Source: Purpureocillium takamizusanense
Lineage: Eukaryota; Ascomycota; Sordariomycetes; Hypocreales; Ophiocordycipitaceae
Length of the DNA: 64,000 bases
Reading direction: 5' to 3'
Assembly: GCF_022605165.1 (NCBI RefSeq)
Contig: NC_063068.1
Coordinates: 3,658,001-3,722,000, forward strand
The notes under the pieces are model-generated. The model worked only from the letters and a program-made list of their open reading frames with translations, had not been told where the DNA came from and searched no databases. The translations under genes and the position numbers were made by a program. Shown piece by piece: positions 9,638-21,787 of the stretch; position 1 is the stretch's first letter; each line of letters starts with the position of its first letter.

Positions 9638-10491
9638 ATGGGCCTCCTCGATCCCTTCACAGACGGCCTTTCGGTCGGTCCTGGCGGCTTCTCCCGCCCC
9701 GCCTCCCATCGCCGCCAGTCCTCCCGCTCTCGACACAAGAAGCGCCGCTCGCGCAGTCGCTCGCGCTCGAGCTCTCGCCACCGCGGCGCGACGTCCATCG
9801 CCGGATCCCTCCTCGGCGGCCTCGGCGACAGCCATTACAATAAGCACAATGCCTCGCGCGGATCCTTCTTCGGGCTTGGCGACAGCCATTACAGCAAGCA
9901 CAACGCCTTGCGAGGCTCCTTCTTTGGGCTCGGCAACTCGAGTCGGTCCAGTTTCTTCGGATTGGGAGGTGCGTACATGGTGCAGCGCGCATTTATCTCC
10001 TCTAGCGAGAGGAACGAGTGGTGGCTCGGGTGGTGTGCTGACTGACTGACTGACTCGTCGCAGGCCGTTCGTCGTACTACAAGCGCTCCCCTCGACAGGG
10101 CTTCATGCAGCGGGCCTACAAGCGACTGAAGCGCCTGATCCGTGATCTCATACACTACGCCAAGCGCCACCCTTGGAAGGTCTTCTTCCTCGTCATAATG
10201 CCCCTCGTGACAGGCGGCGCCCTGACCGCCCTGCTCGCCCGCTTCGGGCTGCGCATGCCGCCGTCCCTCGAGCGTATGCTTGGCGTGGCCTCGCGTGCCG
10301 CCTCTGGTGACGGGTTCGGCCTCGTCAGCGATGCCGTCCGTATGGCCGGCGATTTCGGTTCCGGCGGCGCGCGGGTTGAGCGCGGCCATGACGGTGGCCT
10401 GCAATGGGAGCGAAGGTCCGTCTACGGACCTGGTCGCCGCGATGATGGCTGGGGGGACAGCATTAGAGGCGTGGCCAAGATGTTCATGTAG
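9638..10491 (+). CDS. SR-rich, internally repeated single-pass membrane protein, unknown function
   Basis: Two exons, 9638..9968 and 10064..10491, give 252 residues. The start MGLLDPFTDG follows a good context and a leader without upstream in-frame ATG. Residues 25-50 are a Ser/Arg/Lys tract (RSRHKKRRSRSRSRSSSRHR). Residues 62-110 hold tandem units ending in RGSFFGLG, with GDSHYxKHNA in the first two and a shorter third copy. A basic region (AYKRLKRLIRD) precedes one membrane helix at about 148-170 (VFFLVIMPLVTGGALTALLA). There is no signal peptide. The intron has donor GTGCGT and acceptor CAG and contains five CTGA repeats. I believe similar proteins occur in other ascomycetes, but I know no function. 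Confidence 0.8.
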
Positions 10492-11723
10492 ACACGGCAG
10501 CGCGGGACTTGCGCCGCTACAGCTCGACATGATATCAGGCCGGGGTGGTCATGGGGCTGAAGTTTCGTCCTGTTGATATGTCTGTGATCCCGGATAGCAT
10601 GCTATAGGATGCGCATTTGGCCTGGATACGACGTGCTTCTGGCAGACACCAATTTCATGACTTTACACTTTGGACATGGAACGAAATACCATATTCCGAG
10701 AAGGATTATCCGGAAACTAGCTATCCTCTGTGACCAACATCGGCCAAAGGGATTATCACACGGCTGCAACGGCAGCGACACCAGTACACTAGCAATAGCG
10801 GCCTGCGGCGTGTGCCTCCAAAGGCAGCCCTTGCACCTATTATAGTGGACAAATGGAAAAGGGTCGGTATGCGGATAACTCATCTTGAGCAACAAAGATA
10901 TAGCCCAGGTCACACGACTGTGGTATACCATCCAGCTCTTCACTAGTTATGCCGCCGTTATTCATTTGCAATGCGGCGTTCCTACCGTAGATGGACAGAA
11001 GCGCACAACTCTTAATCTGCTGCAAGGCCTATAACGCAACCCTCAGATGGCTTGTGTATAGCTTGCCCTGGATCTATTGGCACCCCATAGTACGACTTGT
11101 CTAACCCGATTCTGGCCCAGCGAGGAGATCGAGTGAGCCAGCAGGGTCCTCACAACTGCACGACGAGCTCCTTCAGAAAGCCATAAGAACGTGTATCTGC
11201 ACCCTGGAAGTAACCGGAAGGACGTCTAGACGAAATCCTTCGCAACCATGACGATCCTCCATAATCATGTTCATTATGCTATCCACTCTGCAATTTCTTC
11301 CAACCGCCATCTAGCCTGCCCTGGAAATAAACGCAGTTCACCGAACGGTGATGCCAGTGATGCACACGGGTTCAAGAAGTATATGAGGTTGAAACAGCTC
11401 GCGTCCCGAGAGACGTGCACCACCCTGGTGCAACAGTCTCGGGCGGGATCTGGAAAAACGTGCTGTGTGATCATGCTAAATAACAATATTCGTGCCGTCG
11501 TCAAGTCCCCAACACCCACAAGCGTCCCGCGGTGGCTCGTGGTGTCTCCACTGGTCTTGGATCATGTCGGCCGAGTAAAAAATACCGCCACGGGTAGGCT
11601 GGCAAGATGTGACACATAGCCGTCATTTTCGAACCACCGCAAACGCCGAGGCATACATTCACATAGCGTTCATGCAAGCCGCAAGGAGCGAGCAGCTCCG
11701 GCCATGTGTGTTGGCTCCGTCCC
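10492..11723. other. Convergent intergenic region
   Basis: 1.2 kb between the stop codons of two convergent genes. Frames of up to 123 codons are present but look random. I see nothing recognisable. Confidence 0.45.
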
Positions 11724-14651
11724 TCATGACGGCGCACCGTCCTTGTTGGGCTTCCAAAATTGCATCATTCGCCCGAGTCGTTGCTTCGTCTTGCTGCTCT
11801 TGGATCGAGATGGCTTGCTTTCCGCCTCATTGTCCAGCGTGACTTCCATAGACAGCTTGCTTCTTTCACCGTGGGAGCTGCTGATAAGCCGGCTCAGGCT
11901 GACGAGGCTGGAGCGTCTACGGCCAAATGCCGCCGATGACACAGAAACGGGTCGTTGCTCGCGAAAACTCGGCTGTGACAAGCGTGGGTTTGGAGAAAAC
12001 GCGCTGTCCCTTGTCATTGTCGAATTACTGGACGTCAGAGACGGAATATCGTAATCCATTGAGATCCGAACCTCTGGGCCTGGCTCGCCCATGAGTAGTG
12101 ATTGGAAGCTATTCTCGTCAGTGACGGATGATGGCGCCGTCGATATGCGCTGGGCATCCATGGACATTGGGGATCGTGGCGAGGGGTGAGACGACGATGC
12201 GTGGCTTGTCGAGTACGGGCTGATGGGCATGTTTGCCGCACCTCCTTGGAGCGATGTGCCCACCTCAACAGGCGCGAGGTCCTTCGTGCCAGACAGCCTC
12301 CTGGGTGACGAGACGGCGGAGTCTGCACCGCCCTGCATCGGGTTGAGACTTCGATAGATAATAGAAGGGGGCTCTTCCGCGATCACATCGTCCTGCAGGG
12401 AGGTTTTGGAGCACTCGGTGCGAACGGAGTGGGCAGCAACATTCTCGAACTCGTTGCCGTCGACGTCGACCTGTCTGGTTCCATGCGCCTCGTCACTGGA
12501 TGAGTGGATGTCCGGAACAATGCTTCCGCGTTGAGTAGACGGCACAACAGTAGCAGGCGGTGTCGCGTCGCCGTCATCGGTGTCGGAATCAGTGGAGTCT
12601 GCGGCGGCCAGTCTTCCAAAGGCACTCCGCCGTCTGTCCGCGGCGTCTGGTTCATCATCGTCCTCCTCATCCTCCTCGAAAACGTCGGCCATGGTCGAAT
12701 TGCTGCCAAAACGGTTGATGCCGGAGCGACCCGGATCGAAGGGAGGCAGATCAGGGGCAGACTCCGCTCGGCGGTGATAGTGCATACCCGGGCCGCTGAA
12801 GCCTTTCATACCCTGAGCGCTGTGCAATCGCCTCTTGCCCGTATTGCCCGCAGCGCGCTGTGCAGCCTCCCACTCCGAATTGTGTGGCAGAGGTGTGTTG
12901 AACGGTCCCAGGGCAGCATCGAGATCAATCATTGGATGCGATGCGTCGTCCTTTGATAACGGCCGCTTGTCCACAGAGGCGGGTTCAGCGATCTCGGGCG
13001 AATTCGTGATCGTAACCTGAGGAGTGGGCAACTCGGGGCCTAAAGCATGCACATTCTCGGCCTCGTCGTCCTCGTCCTCAAAGGGGCCAACCGACGCAGG
13101 GGGGGTTGGGGGTCGCACGTCGCTCATCTTGTTCCGTTTCTTATGCGCTTTGGGTTTAAGTGGCAAGATTGAGCCAGCCCAACCCTTAACCCTCTTCTTC
13201 TTGCTTTTCTTCTTGGTAGGTTGGCACACGACCGCGGTGTTCCTACCCGTCTCGGTGCAGTCAGATTCTTCATGGTCGGAAGACGAGGCTCCAGAAACGG
13301 CTCTCGACACGGACTCTGAAGAGCTGGAGCTCGATGGGCGGCGTTTTGGCGGACCCACGGTGTGCGCGAAAGGAGATTCGAGGCCAAAGAAAGACCATCG
13401 CTTGGGAGTCTTGACCATATTCCCTGGATGTGGAGGTCCCTCAGTCTGAATCTGGGCTTCGGCAATGTTGAGCAGGGTAGGGGTAGAGTTGCGCCGCCTT
13501 GGAGAGCTATTTTGCTTGGTACCAACGTGTAGGTCAGCCGTGTGCTCTAGGATAGCGCCTGCTGTGCTCGGTCTCGAGTCGGCCAGATCGCGTGTTGGAC
13601 TCCTAGATAGAGGTGCTGGGCTATCACGTTCTATGGGGGACGCAGCTGACACGATCGAGGATATACTGCCGGAGACCGAATGTCCTGGACGCGCCGTGGC
13701 AGTGCTGGATGTCTCGTTCGATACCAGAGACAGCGGCCTTGGTATGTACTCGAGCTTATCGGAGAACCCAACACGGTTTCTAACGGATCTTCTGTGTCCG
13801 CAACTTTCGACGTCGGACGCTGGGGTGACGGGCGTTAGTGGCAAGACTGGCCCTTGGTCGACAGTGACCGGGCGCATATCTTCCAATGCGTCGGCAGGTT
13901 CGGGCAACTTCGGTGGCTGTTCGTGAAACGGGATCGTGACGCCCTCCCTCAGGTTAAAGGCAGTCGGACTGTTTGGAGCGCTGCCGCTTCGGGGCATGGC
14001 AAAATCCGGTAATGGTGCGAGAATAGGCAGATCGTTGGTTGAAATGGCGCCGGATACGCCACGACGATGGCCACGCCGGGGCGGTGGTGCAAGCCCAGGA
14101 GACGCGAACCCACTCTCCGACCTGGTCGGACTGGTGCTCATCACGGCAATAGAGTTGCCGTCTCGAATGCTGCCGCCCACAAATTCACTGCCACCCCTAC
14201 GGTGTCCATGCCCGAGGGGTCGCGATGGGGACGCCAGCGGTTTTGAGGAGCTCGGAGTGACAGGAGGACTGAGGAGCGTGAACGACTCGGGATTCGGAGG
14301 CAGCGACGCCCCGGGATTGAAACTGAACGCAGGAAGGGCAACACTCCTGCGTTGTCTTTCATCAAATTTTGACGGCGAGTCGGCAGGAACATTCTGAGGC
14401 TCAATGGCAGACATCGGTCGCCGTCCGTATTCTCGAGCGTTGATTGTTGGCACCTGAGAAGGCGAGGGCATTCGGGCCGGAAAGATGAATGGTGGATTCG
14501 GAGGAGGAGCGTCGTCGTGCGGTATTGCGTCCGTGAACGGACCGTCAGAAGACGCATCAAGATCTGTCGAGCGGCGGGAGCCATCCTCCACGCCATGGAC
14601 GCGCGGCGAGGCATCAGCAACGGCCAAGGCGGGACCTTGCGCACTTGCCAT
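11724..14651 (-). CDS. Large low-complexity Ser/Pro-rich protein, unknown function
   Basis: One uninterrupted frame of 975 residues from 14651. It is rich in Ser, Pro, Arg and Asp and probably mostly disordered. Notable pieces are a strongly basic patch near residue 480 (KKKSKKKRVKGWAGSILPLK), short acidic runs (FEDEDDEAENV, VFEEDEEDDDEPD), a Ser/Leu segment near 910 (RRSSLVSLSRLISSSHGERS) and the conserved-looking C-terminal phrase KQRLGRMMQFWKPNKDG. There is no signal peptide or membrane helix. I recall such proteins in Hypocreales being labelled cell wall proline rich protein, but nothing here shows a wall location, so treat that name with care. The many Ser-rich motifs suggest phosphorylation. 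It converges with the membrane protein gene to its left. Confidence 0.75.
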   Translation of the reverse strand: MASAQGPALAVADASPRVHGVEDGSRRSTDLDASSDGPFTDAIPHDDAPPPNPPFIFPARMPSPSQVPTINAREYGRRPMSAIEPQNVPADSPSKFDERQRRSVALPAFSFNPGASLPPNPESFTLLSPPVTPSSSKPLASPSRPLGHGHRRGGSEFVGGSIRDGNSIAVMSTSPTRSESGFASPGLAPPPRRGHRRGVSGAISTNDLPILAPLPDFAMPRSGSAPNSPTAFNLREGVTIPFHEQPPKLPEPADALEDMRPVTVDQGPVLPLTPVTPASDVESCGHRRSVRNRVGFSDKLEYIPRPLSLVSNETSSTATARPGHSVSGSISSIVSAASPIERDSPAPLSRSPTRDLADSRPSTAGAILEHTADLHVGTKQNSSPRRRNSTPTLLNIAEAQIQTEGPPHPGNMVKTPKRWSFFGLESPFAHTVGPPKRRPSSSSSSESVSRAVSGASSSDHEESDCTETGRNTAVVCQPTKKKSKKKRVKGWAGSILPLKPKAHKKRNKMSDVRPPTPPASVGPFEDEDDEAENVHALGPELPTPQVTITNSPEIAEPASVDKRPLSKDDASHPMIDLDAALGPFNTPLPHNSEWEAAQRAAGNTGKRRLHSAQGMKGFSGPGMHYHRRAESAPDLPPFDPGRSGINRFGSNSTMADVFEEDEEDDDEPDAADRRRSAFGRLAAADSTDSDTDDGDATPPATVVPSTQRGSIVPDIHSSSDEAHGTRQVDVDGNEFENVAAHSVRTECSKTSLQDDVIAEEPPSIIYRSLNPMQGGADSAVSSPRRLSGTKDLAPVEVGTSLQGGAANMPISPYSTSHASSSHPSPRSPMSMDAQRISTAPSSVTDENSFQSLLMGEPGPEVRISMDYDIPSLTSSNSTMTRDSAFSPNPRLSQPSFREQRPVSVSSAAFGRRRSSLVSLSRLISSSHGERSKLSMEVTLDNEAESKPSRSKSSKTKQRLGRMMQFWKPNKDGAPS

Positions 14652-17600
14652 CTTTCCTCCAGCCGCGCAGCGGCAATCGGAAGCGATGCACGACTAGAAG
14701 GCTGATTGAATCATAGGACTGAACAAGAACTGAAGCCCGTCGTGAATGGCAGCTTAACTCCTCTGGCGTCTGACCTCGGGCTCTCGGGCAATCTACAGCG
14801 AGCGAAGGAGTGCGACCGACGAGGTGGAATTGGAAATAGCTCTGCGATCTTCGGGCCCGGACAAGAACTGAGCAGAAGTAAGCATCTCAAGCGAGCAGAG
14901 AGCGCCCCAAATGACGGGCGGGCAAAGAAGCAAAGGGGGCGGCCGAGCATCCGGCATTGCTGCGCGCACGCTGGCAGGGGACACGACGCAGGGCGGGAAG
15001 CGCGTAGCACGGTGGAAGACGCACCTCGGAGGAAATGCAAATGCTGCGCTGAACCAAAGGGCAGACCAAAGGCAAAAATTGATATAGTCACAAAGGAGCG
15101 GACGGTGAAAACCAGCGGCGCAACCTCGAGTCGAGATTTGCAGCTGGAATTGCACCAAGAGGGTTGGCGTCGAGCGCGCTGAGGCGGGAAGACTTGGTGA
15201 TGGGGGAAACGGAAGAGGGAGATGTGTGGATGGAGGAGGATTAAAGCCTAGGGAGGGAGGAAGGCGAGACAGGGCCCAGGCAGGCCGCGTAGGCGGCCAG
15301 TGAGAGCGACGAGCGTGAGATGTGAGAGTGGGCGTGTGGGAGGGAGGGAGAGGAGGGTCACTGGCCTGCGCTACTGTACAGTACACTCGTGTGGGTACGG
15401 GGCACGTACAAGTACAGGATGAGGTACCTCGCGCTAGCAGCTGGGGCTGGCGAGGTGCGTGTACCACTTGCGCATTGTGGTCATACCCAGGGTTGGCTCG
15501 TGTGAGCAAAACGTTGACGCCCGGCTGTATGAGGATGAGGATGCTGTGCACCGCATTCAGAAATCGAAAAGGACCCAAGGTTCTCCGGTCACTCCATTTT
15601 ACTGTCTTCTCTGCGCCGCCTGCCACTCACCACGACGGGCAGGCGGCACAGCGGCAAGAAGGTTCGTGGAGGGACGAGGGAACGCCCAAGGGCCCTGTAC
15701 TGCACCAAGGAGTACTTGCTTGACGCTGCATGCATGGATGCGAGGCAGTAGCGCCGATGGGGCGGAGCATGTACTCGTCCAGATACAGGTCGCATACAGA
15801 TATGTTGTACCAAGAAGGTACCTACTAGAGGCACCGTAGTATGGGGCACTTGCGTAGGGGCTCATCTCCTGCGAGCCCAGGCGCCGTCCTGCTAGGTGCG
15901 GGATCCAGGCGAGTCCGCGCTGGGGCGATGGGGCGCCCGCGGGTCTCCACGGTGCTTCGTATCGCTCCTTTTGGCTCGATCACCCATCATCTGGAAGTCC
16001 TTCCAGGCGCATGGCTCGTGGGCGGCTGTGAATCTCAGGAGGCACATACAGTACGTAACGCACACGCCTTGACATGAGAGGACGGACACAGCGACTTTCG
16101 CAAACTGCCACCCAAAGAGCGCAAGATGAGACGGTCCCCCGTGGTCATGCTCAGTTCAAAACGCAGGGCTCCGGGGGAGGCACATGGGATTGGGATTTCG
16201 GAGGCATCGCACAAACCGACGCATGGCTGCCAACTCTGTTTCCAAGCAAGCAATCCATGGATCGTAACCGCACCGCAAGGGGGCGGCGCCATTGGCGGCT
16301 GTTCATTCGAAATGCGGTATTGGCTGACGGGACTTTGGAGAACGTTCACTGCCACTCCGGCGAACTGACGTGCCCGATTAGTTCACGCGCAAGGACACTC
16401 GCCAACACTCGGGGTGCCGCAACCTGCCCCCCCGGCCGTCCGTTGATGGACAAGCGGCTCATTGCAACCCCCCGGGGTGGTCTGGCCCCTGGCGTCTGTG
16501 CCAGTCGGTGCAACCCAGCTGGAGCATCTGATTTGCCTGTGGCCCTGGTCGGCCTGCCCGGCCGCCTCCCCTGTCAGGCACGCCCCCATCCCCCCCCGAC
16601 CAACGCGGCATGGCCGCCCCCCCGAGAAAACAAGCCCCCAGCACAAGGATTGGATGGACGTGAGCATCGTGGGATGGCCTTGTTCATGCAGAGACGAGGG
16701 GGTTGGCTGGCCCGGCAACAATGCAACACGGGGCAGACCCCTCCGCATGACGGACATCATCCATCCATGCGTGCGTCTTTTTGCGGCTTGGCGGGCTAAC
16801 CTCCATGCAGCACCTCAGCTGTCGATGTTTCGTCTTGACGGGGCAAAAGACACGAGGTGCAGCAGAACCACCGTCCGCCGAGCACAGTCGGCCTTTGTGC
16901 GTCTGTGCCGACTGCTGGAGCAAAACGTTGAAATCGTGGCGGTAGGCTTTTTGGGCCTCACGGCGGCATCTCCGCCTAATCATTCTGGCCGGCCGCCTCC
17001 CGCCCGCCAATGGCCAGCCACTCCGGGTACTTTACGTAGCTGACATGTGCCAAACTCGCCTGCCACGAAGCCTCTAAAGTTAGGTTAGCAATGGCAGATC
17101 GGATCTCTCGCCGCATCGGGTCTTCTGGACCATTTGCGTGTGAGTGTGAGTGTGAGTGTGTATGTGCGTGTGTGTGTGTAGTGGTGGTACATGTCAAGTA
17201 CCGAGAATTGGAGCGTTTGTTCCGCTACGGGCTGGGCAGCCGTGCCTCGGATTATCAGTTTTTCTGCACGAAATACAGTACTGTACGAAGTACTTTGTAC
17301 CGAAATACAAATACGGTATTCCTCCACTCGCGGTGCGAGACGGTATGCGGCAAATGCTCCTCACGACGCCGTCAGGCACATACATCTCAGAGACATGGCT
17401 GACTGACACCCCACCGACGCTGCTGATGTGAGCGACGACGTCCAGGTTGCCATGGCTCAATGCTGCGCCTGTCTTTTATGCGGAGTGTTAATCTTTCTTT
17501 TGCTGCATCCCTTGCCTCGGCTCTCGGCTGAGATGAGGATCCTGCCTTCATTACTATCTCCGTCTACTTGCTTGTTGCGGGGTTATTAGCTCGCCGAGCC

Positions 17601-19498
17601 CGCAACCGCTGCAGAGCCCAAGTCTATCTTTGATTGCAGTGACGTGTAGCAAAGGTGGCGGCGATGAGGCAAGGCGAGTGGCCCAGAAATGGCCGCTCCA
17701 ATTGCTCGATGCAGATGCCTGTGTGTTATTCCAAGCTGATGGCTGTCGCAGGCTTAGGTCAAGTCGCTGTACCGGGCATGCTTGGTGCCTACCTGGCATT
17801 AGTCGAGTTGCGCCTGCCAGCTCAAGCATTGCAGTCCATCGCTACCGAGGCGCCGCTAGGGCGGCAAGCCCGCCAGTGCAACCACCGCGGCCGGCGAATG
17901 TAGCAGGGTGAACGACTTGCTACGTCGCATCGGCTTCCCCTGGTAAAGATCGACAATGCCACTGGTGGCATAATCACAGGACATGCTGAAGGGAGGCGTT
18001 CCTGTGCGATGGTACCTTCTATTTCTACACATCTGACATCGTGTAGTTGGAAGCAAACCAAAGCCCTTACTTCCCGTCTCCCTCTGCTCCCGGGACGATG
18101 CACGCGGCGGGGCAACACTGAAGCCGCAATTATGGCCGAGGTTCCCCATGGGGACTGACTGCCTTGGATGACATAGCCCACGCATCGGCTAGGAATCGTC
18201 TCGTACTGCCAGCAGCGAAAGGTGTAAGTGGCGGGCACCCTGAAGTTGGGCAGCGACGGGCATGAAGACTTGTTCTCGAAGCCGTGGTTGCGCGTCGAGC
18301 TGTCGCTGTTAGCCCTTGATTGTTTCAACATCGTGCTGGTGCCCGGCAGGGCGGCGATGACGACGCCTGGACCGTGAAAAGGGACACCATTATGTCTCAC
18401 GAGCCCTACCACAGATCACATCTTTGGTGCACAGACTGATATTCCCGGTCGCTGCTTCCAAGCTTCACCAACCAAAGGGGGTGCGACCAAAAGCTTGAAA
18501 CAGGGACACGACGGCCATGGGCGGCTTTGCGGACGCTCATGCCTAACCAGCAAGCACCTAATGAGCTGTCCGGCTGGTCAGAGCATTGGTCCCCTGCGCG
18601 AAACAAGCATCGGATTCGTAGCCTTCGCCTTGCGCTATGCGTCTTGGTTACAAACTCAAGGCTCTATTCATTCGATAACCCAACGACAACGCCTCTTCCA
18701 AGCCACGCCGTAATCAATGGCGTCTCAAGTTAATACACATAAACCGGCCCAGATGATTAAAAGGTACTTCGTACACTCAGAAAACAATCCTGGACAAGCA
18801 TATGTACGCTTAGCGAGATGAGGCTGGGCCCCAAGACGTGTCGCGGATATTGACACAGGTGGCGATCTGAATCCATCTCATCGCGAACTGCGTCAAGACA
18901 TGTCATCTTTCCTACTGACGGTGTTTCTGACGCCGCAAACTGGACCGGGTGCATTTGATGCGACGGCTCTGCGTGAGAATTTTGCCAATTCTTTGGCCTG
19001 GTGCCGCCATGATGTGAAAGTTTAAAAGTTTCTCTGCCACGGATCTTAGATGATGGCGTTGTGCGCGATGCCGATTTCCCCACTTCAATCGCCTTATTAG
19101 TATCTAGGCAGGGAGACGAGCAAAATCTTGAGCTATGGGCCATTGTGAGGTTGCGATTGAACATGGTCTTGTCTGTTTGACTAGGGTGGCACCCAAAAAG
19201 CGCCAACAGGGACGAACAAGGTGTTGCGCCACAACATTTGCCACCAGAATTCGGGCCTCACGCTCCAGCTTCGGCGGTCCTCTAAGGACCACATCTTGCA
19301 GCCCTTCGCTGCCTAGACCCGATCTTGCTCCAGCTAGTGGGGCTGTCAGCCACTGCAGAGCAGACTGTGCCTCGCTCACCGCCCCTGCCCCGCCGCCCCA
19401 GACCATGGCAGAAAGATTTTTGGGAGTCCGCGCGTTGTCCGCCAATGCGAGGACAAGAGTAAGCTTGACAAAAGTCGTCACGGATTCACAACAGCAAG
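14652..19498. other. Gene-poor 4.8-kb intergenic region
   Basis: No recognisable gene. The left 0.7 kb is probably the leader and promoter of the 975-residue protein gene. The region has C-rich stretches (16430-16630), a GT-rich microsatellite (17139-17180) and two copies of the GTACTTCGTAC motif (17283-17293 in reverse, 18764-18774). A 196-codon minus-strand frame at 17822-18412 has a patch with many Cys, Trp and Tyr but no family I recognise. The right end holds the CGR1 promoter. Confidence 0.4.
17139..17180. repeat. GT/GTGA microsatellite
   Basis: About 42 bases of GTGTGA and GT repeats in intergenic DNA. Confidence 0.8.
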
Positions 19499-19991
19499 AT
19501 GGCCGACGACGAGCAAGCTCCGACACTTGTGTCGGTTGGAAAGCCGGCTAAGCCACCGGCCAAGTCGCTTGGAATGCGCAAGAATGGTACGAGTCCTCGA
19601 TAGGTGACTCAGTCTGACGTTGGCTCTGACTATCTTATCGTGCGCAGGAAAGCAATGGCATCCTCCCAAGAAGGCGTTTCGGCCGACTGCAGGTCTGACA
19701 ACGTACGAGAAACGGCAAAAACAGCGCGCAGAGATGGCACAAATGAAAGCGAAAGAGAAGGAGTTGAAGGACGAGAAGGAAGAGCTGCGTCAAGTATGGA
19801 CCCACGAGAAGAAGTGGCCGAGGCCTCACTGACCCGATTTTGCCCTGCAGCAACGCATTCAAGCTATTCGAGAGAAGCGAGCTAAGAAGGAAGAGAAGGA
19901 GAGATACGAGAAGATGGCCGAGAAGATGCACCGAAAGCGAGTCGAGCGGTTGAAGCGCAAAGAGAAGCGCAATAAGCTTCTCAATTCATGA
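19499..19991 (+). CDS. CGR1: rRNA-processing protein CGR1
   Basis: Three exons, 19499..19586, 19648..19793 and 19851..19991, encode 124 residues, the usual length (yeast 120). The family signature spans the first join: [20 protein letters not shown], then [15 protein letters not shown]. The rest is a highly charged Lys/Glu/Arg helix ending [17 protein letters not shown]. Introns of 61 and 57 bases have donors GTACGA and GTATGG and CAG acceptors. CGR1 is a small nucleolar protein needed for processing of the 60S pre-rRNA and for nucleolar integrity. The frame is exact across both joins. A long frame on the opposite strand is a shadow of this gene and its flank. Confidence 0.93.
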
Positions 19992-20670
19992 GGGAACGGG
20001 GCAGCAGGGGCCGATATTGCGCAACAACGCACACGTCTAGGGTTGCGGAAATGAAAAGCGACACTGCCACGAGGAGACGGGGCAGGGACGCAGAGGCCCT
20101 CGTTTCGTGGCATTGGAAAAAGCTCTACGCGAGCTGCGCTTCGGACCTGTGAATCTAGGTCATCGACGATGGCACTTGATTCAATGTGGCTTCGTGTCGC
20201 CAGCCGTAAAGTAGACGCGACTTGGCGCGCGGGCGACGAAACCTCCGCGATACGAAACTTGGTTTCTTTTGCTGTTGGCATGAGGGCGTTACGGAGCATG
20301 GGGCTAATGATATTGCCGTGTCTGGGGCTGCATAGCCTCAGTGATAGTTGTTGCAGGTCGAAATTTAGCGTCAGAGAATAAGCAAACCATTGAGCTTTCT
20401 GGTACGACAGGCATTTGATTACTCTTGGGTCTAAATTGCTCACTCTCAGGCCATGTGACATTTGCTGGGCATTCAGAAGGCAGCATGTGAACCAGAGGCG
20501 ATCCAAATTCCACCACCAATCATTGCTCATCCGACGCACAGCTCCACCCCGTGCTGTGGCTGGGATTCGGTGTCGGCATTTCCGCCCCACGGCGGCTCTC
20601 GCACCACTTGGACCTCGCTTCAGACGGCGCTGCTTGCGTCACGCGGGAGACGCATCTCCCAAGCACGCCG
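19992..20670. other. Intergenic between CGR1 and the coiled-coil membrane protein gene
   Basis: 679 bases on which I see no gene of its own. It should hold the CGR1 3' UTR and the next promoter. The plus-strand frame is open from 20551, but the first ATG with a protein-like continuation is 20671. Confidence 0.45.
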
Positions 20671-21787
20671 ATGGCGAACTTTAATGGGCCGCTTGACTTG
20701 CCCGCGTTTACCTCTCCTCCTCGTGAGGGGCGGCACCGGGTCAAGAGGTCCGTAACTGAGTCCACATCGCCGGGCGGCCTTCGTCGTCGTCCCCATGACC
20801 ACGCTCGCCACGGTATTCACCACCACCAACACCAGCATCACCACCGCCACTTTCGCCACGACCGCGATGAATTCATTGTATCGGGTGTCAACCCGCCGCA
20901 TCTGACACGACACTCCGCAGATATGGCCCGCCCAGAGGCCATGGTCCCGACCTTGAGCCCGGACCAGAGTAGGAGGGCTAGCTTCTTAGTTTCTGGGGAT
21001 GACGATACTCGGGTCGAAACCAAGGAGAGCAGGGCGGCGAGACTGCGGCTGGAGAAGCAGAAAGCCGCGCTTCGGGCCGAGTGAGTCTCATTTCCCCGCA
21101 AACATTCCGTATCGCATCCATCACAGCTAAGCAGAGGCACCGCCTAGAAACCTGAGGAGGTCCCTCGCAGAGCTCAATGGATTCTCAACAAACATGACGA
21201 AGCGACTCGACGACACGTACTACGCAGTGCTAGAGAAGATGAGCACGTTACAGACTACGGTCACTGCCCTGAAGGACTTGGCGGAGTCGTCGCGCGAGAT
21301 CTGCGATGGGTTCGACAAGGACTCGCGCGAGCTCGCGGACGACATTGTTGGGCAGCTTGTCGCTGTCGGGCAATTCGACGAGCAGCAGACGAGGATAGTG
21401 GGACTGCAGAATCGGATAAGTGACGGACGCGCCAGGGTGCAGACCCTCACTAGTCGAGTGGACGCCGTCAGGGAGCGCATAGAGAGCTGGGAGCGTGCCG
21501 ACAAGGCCTGGCAGGAGAGGACACGCAAGAGGCTCAAGATCATCTGGTCCGTGACTTCCATCGTGGGCATCCTCATCATCGCCCTCGCGCTTGGCGTCCA
21601 CTATTCCTCCGTTCGGCTCAACAGCGCCGATCAAGGTGAGCTCAGGGATACAGCGGCCCCTGAGTGGCTGAGCGAGTCCAACTACACTCGGCAATCGAGT
21701 GAGAGTGGAGGTTCGGGCGGGAGAGCGCTGTTTTGGAAGACGCCCTTGCATGATGGTGAGCGGCTACGAGCGTTCGATGAGCTGTGA
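20671..21787 (+). CDS. Coiled-coil protein with C-terminal-half membrane helix, unknown function
   Basis: Two exons, 20671..21080 and 21148..21787, give 349 residues starting MANFNGPLDLPAF. The N-terminal third is polar, with a His-rich run near residue 50 (RHGIHHHQHQHHHRHFRHDR). Residues about 115-265 are predicted helical with heptad-like patterns (LRLEKQKAALRAENLRRSLA, later LQNRISDGRARVQTLTSRVD). A single membrane helix follows at about 268-288 (IIWSVTSIVGILIIALALGV), with a Ser/Gly-rich tail of about 60 residues. The topology resembles membrane-tethered coiled-coil proteins of the ER or nuclear envelope, but I recognise no family. The intron has donor GTGAGT and acceptor TAG; the two earlier AG sites give stop codons or lose the helix. 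Confidence 0.8.

Noticed and set aside
19859..20590. 243-codon minus-strand frame overlapping the CGR1 third exon
   Set aside because: Overlaps a certain gene, has random-looking composition and no splice or start context.
20551..20670. Upstream ATG at 20551 as the start of the coiled-coil membrane protein
   Set aside because: The added 40 residues look like translated promoter sequence. MANFNGPLDL at 20671 has a better context.
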